Source: Geobacter sp. UBA698 (GTDB taxonomy: Bacteria; Desulfobacterota; Desulfuromonadia; Geobacterales; Pseudopelobacteraceae). From it: a stretch of DNA of 10,889 bases. Below the pieces are notes generated by a model, which worked only from the letters and a program-made list of their open reading frames with translations, had not been told where the DNA came from and searched no databases. The stretch covers positions 1 through 10,889 of the forward strand of contig DBMM01000099.1 in assembly GCA_002298925.1 (NCBI GenBank), read 5' to 3'. A program made the translations under genes and the position numbers. Below are positions 6,220 through 10,889 of the stretch, piece after piece (the first letter of the stretch is position 1; the number at the start of each line of letters is the position of its first letter).

Positions 6220-6381
6220 ATGCCCTGGTATACCAATCACAGAATAACCTGCAAGGTTTTGAACAGAATTGCCAATCGTTACAGTCGTTCATCGCTCCAG
6301 GACCTCAAATCCGTTCTGGACCATGCCACGGAAACCATCTGGAGAAAACAGGAGCACTACTATAACAGCCTGCAACAGTAG
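6220..6381 (+). CDS. 53-residue hypothetical protein
   Basis: An ATG at 6220 lies nine bases after AAAGGAG (6204-6210). An in-frame ATG at 6211 abuts that site and is less likely. The product begins MPWYTNHRITCKVLNRIANR and ends in EHYYNSLQQ. It is basic and looks helical in its second half (SSLQDLKSVLDHATETIWRKQEH), with a plausible amphipathic pattern, and has no signal peptide or membrane segment. I do not recognise it. It follows the EPR-repeat gene by 106 bases on the same strand and precedes the decayed transporter tail, whose terminator (6544-6577) may end its transcript. The ribosome site and protein-like composition support it, but short length keeps confidence moderate. Confidence 0.5.
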   Translation: MPWYTNHRITCKVLNRIANRYSRSSLQDLKSVLDHATETIWRKQEHYYNSLQQ

Positions 6382-6452
6382 GGAGCAGCGGAGTGCCTGG
6401 TGCTTGTAATGGTTTTATCGAGCTGATGGCGGGGTCTGCACAGGGTCCGCGG

Positions 6453-6524
6453 CTATTTATCCCCGACATGCTGTACAATTTGAATTCTTTGGACGTAACC
6501 GCCAGAGCGCCTGAAGCGGCGTAG
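6453..6524 (+). pseudogene. Remnant of a second MFS transporter: last 23 codons only
   Basis: Read from 6453 to the TAG at 6522-6524, the frame gives LFIPDMLYNLNSLDVTARAPEAA. It aligns to the last residues of the intact transporter (IFIPDKMYNPNSLDETAKA, an 11-residue stretch absent here, then PEAA and stop). Similarity continues at DNA level through the stop, the terminator hairpin and the TGCATCCGGC after it (6584-6593, versus 5465-5474). No earlier part of a transporter gene is visible upstream, so this is a truncated paralogue or partial duplication. Preserved reading frame plus diverged third positions suggests a once-functional gene, not a recent copy. Confidence 0.75.
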
Positions 6525-6543
6525 TTTTTAGGATAAAAGGAGT

Positions 6544-6577
6544 AAAAAGGCCCCAAGCGGCATGCTGGGGCCTTTTT
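6544..6577 (+). terminator. Rho-independent terminator (second copy)
   Basis: AAAAAGGCCCC (6544-6554) pairs with GGGGCCTTTTT (6567-6577) around a 12-base loop. It is nearly identical in stem and loop to the transporter terminator at 5426-5459 and belongs to the duplicated segment. It likely ends transcripts from 5730 and 6220. Confidence 0.88.
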
Positions 6578-6660
6578 GTGTAGTGCATCCGGCTGAATTC
6601 CTCTCAAGTCTCATGTCTCAAATAGTTAGAACTACGTGTAAAAATCCGCGCCAATGACAC

Positions 6661-6688
6661 TTGACAACACTTGGCATGGTTGTAAATT
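6661..6688 (+). promoter_or_regulatory. Candidate sigma-70 promoter for the multicopper oxidase leader
   Basis: A perfect TTGACA (6661-6666) and TAAATT (6683-6688) are separated by 16 bases, with a TG just upstream of the -10 (6681-6682). It is the best promoter match in the 6600-7017 spacer. Start near 6695 would give a leader of about 320 bases before the oxidase ATG, containing the hairpin and T-run at 6772-6820. Confidence 0.5.
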
Positions 6689-6771
6689 AATTTAATAAAT
6701 CCTCACCAACCAATGAAGGTAAAGCTCCCCTGAGAGCGAAACAAAATCGTAGAATCCTGGTGATGAAGATG

Positions 6772-6820
6772 GCCGAGCCAGCGATGCTTAAGATCTTTCA
6801 GGTATGCTCGGCAATTTTTT
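6772..6820 (+). terminator. Terminator-like hairpin in the oxidase leader (attenuator or small-RNA end)
   Basis: GCCGAGC (6772-6778) pairs exactly with GCTCGGC (6806-6812), followed by AA and six T's (6815-6820). The 27-base loop contains the palindrome AAGATCTT (near 6790-6797), which could form an inner hairpin. It lies about 80 bases downstream of the proposed start, so it would end a ~125-base transcript unless bypassed. It could be an attenuator for the oxidase gene, or the 3' end of a separate small RNA. The long loop makes it weaker than the other terminators here. Confidence 0.5.
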
Positions 6821-6889
6821 AGTGAAAAACGCTTTTGAAGAGAACGGGTGTAACGAATGACACTGAAGCGGTCTTCATGTTTATTGGCT

Positions 6890-6899
6890 GGGGGGGGGG
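6890..6899 (+). repeat. Ten-G homopolymer tract
   Basis: Ten consecutive G's stand in the spacer about 120 bases before the oxidase start. Such tracts are slippage-prone in replication. It lies outside any confident gene, so length change would alter leader structure or spacing and not a protein. Confidence 0.9.
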
Positions 6900-7017
6900 A
6901 CGTGGCAAGAAATTTTCTGAAAGTAAAAAGTTTCTCCTCAGATCATGACAAAAGGAGGTGAATTCAAGGTTTTTTAAGGGGATATGGCGGCTAGATCATT
7001 CCAGAAAGGAGAACACC

Positions 7018-9174
7018 ATGATTTCGAGGAGAAAATTTTTAAAGATCTCTGCTATGGCTGGTGCAGGTGTGATGTTGCCCATACGATGGGTTGGCAGAGG
7101 GCAGGCTTTCGCTTTTTCCCAGAGTCCATTAAACATCAGAAAGTTTGTTGTGCCTTTGCCTGGCCTGGGACCGAACGGCATCCCGGCTCTCACCCCAACT
7201 TCAGCAATTGATCCCGACACCGGGTTATTGACCGATTATTACAGCATCCAGATGGCGCCATTTTCCCAGCAGCTGCATCCCGATTTGCCTGGACCGACTA
7301 GGCTATGGGGATATTCCGACGCCGCCAATCCGGTGCAGAAATACCTTGGCGGGGTAATCGTGGCCCAGGAAGGCAGGCCGGTCAGACTCAAGGTCCAGAA
7401 CAATCTGCCCAACAGTCATCCTTTGCCGGTGGACACCACCATCATGGGGGCCGAGCCGGACCAGCCGGTCAATCGCGCCACCGTTCATCTCCATGGCGGA
7501 TTGCCACCCTGGACCAGCGACGGTACTCCCTTTTCCTGGTTTACCCCAAAAGGCGGGCCGGTCGGTGAAACATTCCTGAACGGAGCTGGACCGGGGACTG
7601 CGGAATACTATTATCCGAACCAGCAGAGCTCCCGCTTTATCTGGTACCACGACCATGCCCTGGGTATCACACGGCTCAACGCCTACGCTGGCCTGGCATC
7701 GGCCTACCTCATCCGGGACGCACTGGAGACGAAACTGATAAAATCATTCATCATCCCCTCAAACGAGATCCCCCTGATTATCCAGGACAAGACCTTTTTG
7801 ACGAAAAAGGAACAGGCCAATTATCCCGTGAGCGGCGCCAAACCGGGTGATCTCTGGTATCCCTACCAGTACGAGAAGAACTCACTGGCAAATGGTCACG
7901 GCAGATGGGACTGGGGCGGGGACGACCCCGAAAATCCTGCAAACCCGGTGATGGAACCGCCGGCGATTGCCGAAGTACCGGAGTTTTTCAGCGATACGAT
8001 CCTGGTAAACGGCACCTGTTATCCTTTCGTTGAAGTGCAGCCGCGGCACTACCGTTTCCGGATCCTGAACGGTTCCCAGGCACGGTTCTACAATTTGCAG
8101 CTCTATTATGACGACGGCACTGGCGAAGCCAATCTGGCAAAGCCCGGACCACGGATGATCCAGATCGGGACCGAAGCCGGTTTTCTCCCCTTCCCGGTGG
8201 CGCTCAACAACCCGCCGGCGCAGATCGCCTTCGATACCAACCCGAACAGCCCGACCTTCGGCAATGCCATCAGGTACAATCTCCTGATGGCGCCGGCCGA
8301 GCGCGCCGACGTGATCATCGACTTTTCCAAGGTTCCGGTCGGGGCCAGACTGATCCTCTACAGCGACGCTCCCGCTCCTTTCCCGGGCGGAGAGCCGCGC
8401 AACGACTATTTTACCGGTGATCCGAACTTTTCTTCCACTGGTCCGGGTCATTTGAATCAAGGCGGTGCCCCTACAACCAAGACTGGATTGGGACCGAACA
8501 CGCGGACACTGATGCAGTTCCGCATCATTCCCCGGGTCGGGGCGGCTGACCCACCGGCCATGAGCATCCTGGAACAGCTGGCAGTGGGAGGCAGCGGAAA
8601 TTTCGGTTCCACCTACAGCGAGATACTGCCGCAAATTGTCAAGTTCGATCTGAAAAAGGCGTCACGAATCAGGGATCTGACACTGAATGAAGAGTTCGAT
8701 GAATTTGGCCGCCTGATCCAGAAGCTCGGCACAAATGTACAAAACGGCGTGAACAATCAGGGTCTTAAAACCTGGGGAAGGGGCTACACAGATCCTGCAA
8801 CCGAAATCACGCATGACGGGGATCTTGAAATCTGGCGCATCACCAACCTCACCGGCGATACCCATCCCATGCACTTCCACCTGGTCAACGTCCAAGTTCT
8901 CTCCCGCCAGGCATTTGATGAAGAAACCTTCAACGGGACACCCATCCTGCTGGGAACGCCCCGCGGACCGGATGCCAATGAGCGGGGCTGGAAGGAAACC
9001 GTCAGGATGAATCCCGGCGAGGTCACTACAATTGTCATGAAGTTCGATCTACCCAAAAATGCCCCCTATGTCCCGCTTAGTCCGAGAACCGGTGGACACG
9101 AGTATGGATGGCACTGCCACATCCTCGAGCATGAGGAGCATGACATGATGCGTCCGCTGGTCGTAATGCCATGA
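7018..9174 (+). CDS. Tat-exported multicopper oxidase (CotA/laccase-like)
   Basis: A 718-residue periplasmic or surface oxidase of the laccase/CotA/bilirubin-oxidase type, which uses four coppers to oxidise phenolics or metal ions (Cu+, Mn2+, Fe2+) with reduction of O2 to water. The N-terminus MISRRKFLK is a twin-arginine signal (R4-R5), with hydrophobic core and likely cleavage after GQAFA. All four copper motifs are present: H157-L-H159, H211-D-H213, H616-P-M-H-F-H621 and H699-C700-H701 with H705 and M710. Type 1 copper ligands are therefore H616, C700, H705 and an axial Met (C+10), as in CotA. It is longer than CotA (about 510), with extra loops around 250-330 and 440-520. The start at 7018 has AAAGGAG (7005-7011) six bases upstream and puts the Tat motif at the extreme N-terminus; a GTG at 6958 would add 20 unlikely residues. 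It is a single gene with its own promoter and terminator. Substrate unknown. Confidence 0.95.
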   Translation: MISRRKFLKISAMAGAGVMLPIRWVGRGQAFAFSQSPLNIRKFVVPLPGLGPNGIPALTPTSAIDPDTGLLTDYYSIQMAPFSQQLHPDLPGPTRLWGYSDAANPVQKYLGGVIVAQEGRPVRLKVQNNLPNSHPLPVDTTIMGAEPDQPVNRATVHLHGGLPPWTSDGTPFSWFTPKGGPVGETFLNGAGPGTAEYYYPNQQSSRFIWYHDHALGITRLNAYAGLASAYLIRDALETKLIKSFIIPSNEIPLIIQDKTFLTKKEQANYPVSGAKPGDLWYPYQYEKNSLANGHGRWDWGGDDPENPANPVMEPPAIAEVPEFFSDTILVNGTCYPFVEVQPRHYRFRILNGSQARFYNLQLYYDDGTGEANLAKPGPRMIQIGTEAGFLPFPVALNNPPAQIAFDTNPNSPTFGNAIRYNLLMAPAERADVIIDFSKVPVGARLILYSDAPAPFPGGEPRNDYFTGDPNFSSTGPGHLNQGGAPTTKTGLGPNTRTLMQFRIIPRVGAADPPAMSILEQLAVGGSGNFGSTYSEILPQIVKFDLKKASRIRDLTLNEEFDEFGRLIQKLGTNVQNGVNNQGLKTWGRGYTDPATEITHDGDLEIWRITNLTGDTHPMHFHLVNVQVLSRQAFDEETFNGTPILLGTPRGPDANERGWKETVRMNPGEVTTIVMKFDLPKNAPYVPLSPRTGGHEYGWHCHILEHEEHDMMRPLVVMP

Positions 9175-9257
9175 TGTCCATGGTCAAAGCAGCATTCTTC
9201 GATATATGAAAGATCGCAGTCATCAGATTCCTGCATTGTGGCGTTCCAAAACCAATT

Positions 9258-9297
9258 GAATCCGATAACCGCTTTTGCTGTTATCGGATTCTTTTTT
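9258..9297 (+). terminator. Rho-independent terminator of the multicopper oxidase
   Basis: GAATCCGATAAC (9258-9269) pairs perfectly with GTTATCGGATTC (9280-9291) across a 10-base loop and is followed by six T's. This 12-bp stem lies 84 bases after the oxidase stop and separates it from the convergent thioesterase unit. Confidence 0.93.
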
Positions 9298-9350
9298 CTG
9301 CAGGAAACCTTGTCACCACTCAGCTGTGTCCAGTTTGGATTTTGCAATAA

Positions 9351-9388
9351 GCTCCCCCGCCCTCGACGGGAGGGGGGTGGGGGGTGGG
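9351..9388. repeat. GC-rich imperfect inverted repeat, possibly REP-like
   Basis: A C-rich run (CTCCCCCGCCC, 9352-9362) and a G-rich run (GGGAGGGGGG, 9368-9377, continuing GTGGGGGGTGGG) surround CGAC and can form a hairpin. It lies between convergent genes, where REP-type dispersed elements are usual, and is unlike the neighbouring sequence. Whether it is repeated elsewhere cannot be seen from one window. Confidence 0.4.
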
Positions 9389-9434
9389 TAAAGCTGCCAT
9401 CTGCATCAGATGTGGCAATTTCTTTGACCAGCAA

Positions 9435-10229
9435 TCACCTCGGTCTGACGAACAGCGTATGGATACTCTGCCCGACGCTGCCGCTACCATCAAACGCCAC
9501 GGTCGTCGTCTGGCCGATCCCTTCAGCCCCGATGGTTGTCCGCGCCGCCATTCCCAGCCAGGGCCCGACCGGCTGGCGATGGAATCCGACCGTCATGTCG
9601 ACCGGCACAAACGTCCAGGCGCTTATGTCCAGTTCGGCGCTGATTCCGTTGGCGGAGTCGATCAACAGGATCAGAGCCTCAAGCCCGTCCAGTTCCTGAC
9701 CGGCAATCAGGGGGATGCGGGCTCTGGCCCAGACCGTGGCCGGTCCCAGGCGATCGAAGCCCCCCTCCGTAAAGCGCCACTCCAAAGAATCCGCATAGGG
9801 GCAGTAGCTGACGCCGGGCAGGAATTTCAGTTGCTGCGGATCCGGAAGAGGCGGCGCTACAAACGGATCCGCTACCGGCTCCGAAACGCCCGCTGCCGCT
9901 TCGAAGCGCCAGGCGTGGGCGATCAGGACCGGTTTCCCCTCCACCAGGTACTCTCCCCTCAGCAGCTCGATTCTCTTGCCGCCCCGCACCTTTTCAACAC
10001 GGATCTGGCACGGCCTGACCGGAACCGATCCCAGTATTTCGATGGTGATTCTGGTGATTTTGAACGCTCCCGGCGACGGATGGACCCGCAGCGCATGGGT
10101 CAGCAGGGCCGAGGGGGGGCCGCCATGCTGAAACTCCGCCGACCATGGCCCGATGGTGGCTTCGGTCGGCTCGTAGCTGTTGTCGCCGGTTTTGAGAAAA
10201 AAGGCCGGGGAAAGGTTGAAACTGTTCAT
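9435..10229 (-). CDS. Acyl-CoA thioesterase-like protein (double hotdog)
   Basis: A 264-residue cytoplasmic protein of the TesB-like/4HBT_3 thioesterase superfamily, with two fused hotdog domains. The first (about 1-115) holds WSAEFQHGGPPSALLTHAL (H35-G-G), where the helix meets the acyl-thioester, and the segment ITRITIEILGSVPV. The second (about 135-264) carries DISAWTFVPVDMTVGFHRQPVG and ends with G-Q-S-I-H-T-L-F-V-R-P. Members hydrolyse acyl-CoA to free acid and CoA; chain length and substrate cannot be inferred. The start at 10229 has AGGAG (10240-10236) six bases upstream. It lies 84 bases downstream of the MarR-type regulator on the same strand and likely forms an operon with it. A small GC hairpin (10253-10266) sits in the gap, without a T-run. 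A long open frame on the opposite strand is a GC-codon shadow. Confidence 0.82.
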   Translation of the reverse strand: MNSFNLSPAFFLKTGDNSYEPTEATIGPWSAEFQHGGPPSALLTHALRVHPSPGAFKITRITIEILGSVPVRPCQIRVEKVRGGKRIELLRGEYLVEGKPVLIAHAWRFEAAAGVSEPVADPFVAPPLPDPQQLKFLPGVSYCPYADSLEWRFTEGGFDRLGPATVWARARIPLIAGQELDGLEALILLIDSANGISAELDISAWTFVPVDMTVGFHRQPVGPWLGMAARTTIGAEGIGQTTTVAFDGSGSVGQSIHTLFVRPR

Positions 10230-10313
10230 GGCACGCTCCTGGTCAGGAAACAGGGGCGATTGCCCCGAATATCATTGCGGTTCAGTGAGAAAAGGAGACC
10301 TCAGGCAGCCGGT

Positions 10314-10820
10314 TCATTTGCCAACCCGGGCAAGGGGCGTTTGTTGATGCCCGTCGCCTGCGCTGCCATCGCCGGAAAGTTTTTCCAGAGTAACTGCAAG
10401 CAAGCCCAGCTGCCGGACATTTTCCCGCCCCAACTCTGCTTCAACACGTTTCTGGGCGTTTTTCCAGCAGGGCATGGCCCGTTCGACTATTGTCCGGCCG
10501 GATGAGGTAACCTGGACGGTTCTCTCGCGCGGGTCCGAACTGGCTCCGTTTTCAATGAATCCCGACGCTTCCAGGGCTTTGAGGTTCCGTACGAGGGTCG
10601 TTCTGTCCAGCTGCAGAATTTTCGCCAGCCTGCTGATGTTCAGCGGACCAGAATGCATGATGTTCGCCAATGCGGAAAACTGGGTAACCTTCAAATCGAC
10701 CGGTGCGAGGGCCTGATCGTAAACCCTGGTTATGGCGCGCGCTGCCCGGCGCACATTAACGCAGACACATACGCTGGGGCGATTGGCGGCCGGCGTGCCT
10801 GGTGAACTCTCGGTTGACAT
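10314..10820 (-). CDS. MarR-family transcriptional regulator
   Basis: A 168-residue winged-helix regulator, typical size for MarR. The DNA-binding core runs over about residues 45-110: VTQFSALANIMHSGPLNISRLAKIL, the recognition helix RTTLVRNLKALEASGFI, then the wing with the family signature D-P-R-E-R (SSDPRERTVQVTSSGRTIVE). The helices before and after form the dimer interface. An unusual N-terminal segment contains Cys-Val-Cys-Val (CVCVNVRRAARAI, about residues 18-30), which might be redox- or metal-sensitive. The start at 10820 has AGGAG (10834-10830) nine bases upstream. A 14-bp perfect palindrome lies over the presumed promoter (10841-10854), implying autorepression relieved by a small ligand, perhaps an acyl or aromatic compound given the thioesterase gene downstream. 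Confidence 0.92.
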   Translation of the reverse strand: MSTESSPGTPAANRPSVCVCVNVRRAARAITRVYDQALAPVDLKVTQFSALANIMHSGPLNISRLAKILQLDRTTLVRNLKALEASGFIENGASSDPRERTVQVTSSGRTIVERAMPCWKNAQKRVEAELGRENVRQLGLLAVTLEKLSGDGSAGDGHQQTPLARVGK

Positions 10821-10837
10821 GATTTTATTCTCCTGAC

Positions 10838-10881
10838 ATACGTGTAGCTACACGCATACACGTTAGTGAGAAAGACGTCAA
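10838..10881 (-). promoter_or_regulatory. MarR promoter with overlapping palindromic operator
   Basis: On the minus strand TTGACG (10881-10876) and TATGCG (10858-10853), preceded by TG, are 17 bases apart. The perfect palindrome CGTGTAGCTACACG (10841-10854) overlaps the -10 and the likely start. One step out it has a mismatch, then AT/AT pairs again (10838-10839 with 10856-10857). A further half-site TACACG stands at 10857-10862. Palindromes of this size over the own promoter are the usual MarR autorepression layout. Confidence 0.65.
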
Positions 10882-10889
10882 GGAATAAA

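Larger units (their letters stand above)
6382..7017 (+). other. Long non-coding stretch before the multicopper oxidase
   Basis: Some 630 bases hold no convincing gene. In order they contain the transporter-tail remnant (6453-6524) with its terminator (6544-6577), a TTGACA promoter (6661-6688), a hairpin plus T-run (6772-6820), a ten-G tract (6890-6899), a strong unused-looking ribosome site AAAGGAGG (6951-6958), and the real one (7005-7011) for the oxidase. A 34-codon frame (6857-6961) crosses the G tract but lacks a good ribosome site. Confidence 0.5.

Noticed and set aside
6671..6690. Possible sigma-54 promoter (TTGGCATGGTTG)
   Set aside because: The GC element expected ten bases after GG is absent.
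6724..6790. Resemblance to a TPP riboswitch (CTGAGA ... CCAGCG)
   Set aside because: Only short pieces match; the order and spacing of the conserved CTGAT/GGATAATGCCAGCG core are wrong, and the downstream gene is not a thiamine gene.
6958..7017. GTG at 6958 as the oxidase start
   Set aside because: The GTG lies inside its own ribosome-like site, and it would push the twin-arginine motif 20 residues inward. ATG 7018 has a proper site.
10253..10266. GGGGC/GCCCC hairpin between MarR and thioesterase genes as a terminator
   Set aside because: Only a 5-bp stem with no T-run on the minus strand; at most a weak processing or attenuation site.
9384..10505. Open frame of 373 codons on the plus strand
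   Set aside because: Runs antisense through the thioesterase and into the MarR gene; Arg/Gln/Pro-rich shadow composition, no ribosome site.

Overview
The window looks like a chromosomal segment from a GC-rich, probably anaerobic or respiratory Gram-negative bacterium. My best guess is the Geobacter/Pelobacter group of Desulfuromonadota. That rests on overall style (LytS/LytTR pair, strong GGAG ribosome sites, a Tat-exported multicopper oxidase, a small EPR/Y-rich exported protein, electron transfer flavoprotein) and not on any marker gene, so treat it as an inference. There are no rRNA or tRNA genes, CRISPR arrays, phage genes or intact insertion sequences.

Layout. Bases 1-71 (minus) hold the first codons of an EtfB/FixA-type electron transfer flavoprotein beta subunit. 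It diverges across a ~400-base spacer from an IclR-family regulator (476-1282, plus). The spacer carries two near-identical 17-bp palindromes, good candidates for the IclR operators. Tightly behind the regulator lie a LytS/BtsS-like membrane sensor kinase (about 1304-3031, apparently with a rare ATT start) and its LytTR response regulator (3019-3786). A 337-base spacer with direct repeats 21 bp apart (candidate LytTR operator) and a 26-codon leader ORF leads into an MFS organic-acid transporter (4124-5407) with a strong terminator. The likely logic is two-layered: IclR senses an intracellular metabolite, LytS/LytTR senses an external signal and turns on the transporter, and EtfAB may serve oxidation of the imported substrate.

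Bases 5460-6600 form an accessory island. It holds a small exported protein with EPR/Y-rich repeats (5730-6113), an unrecognised 53-residue ORF (6220-6381), and a decayed second copy of the transporter's 3' end together with its terminator (6453-6593). Thus a ~150-bp direct repeat flanks the island.

Bases 6600-9300 carry a promoter, a long leader with an intrinsic-terminator-like hairpin and a G10 tract, and then a Tat-exported four-motif multicopper oxidase (7018-9174) closed by a perfect 12-bp terminator hairpin. The right end (9435-10820, minus) is a two-gene unit, a MarR-family regulator followed by a double-hotdog acyl-CoA thioesterase. A perfect 14-bp palindrome sits over the likely -10 region of the MarR promoter, indicating autorepression.

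No clearly new multi-gene system is visible. The most unusual signals are the ATT start, the stacked operators around the transporter, the duplicated transporter tail, and the structured oxidase leader.
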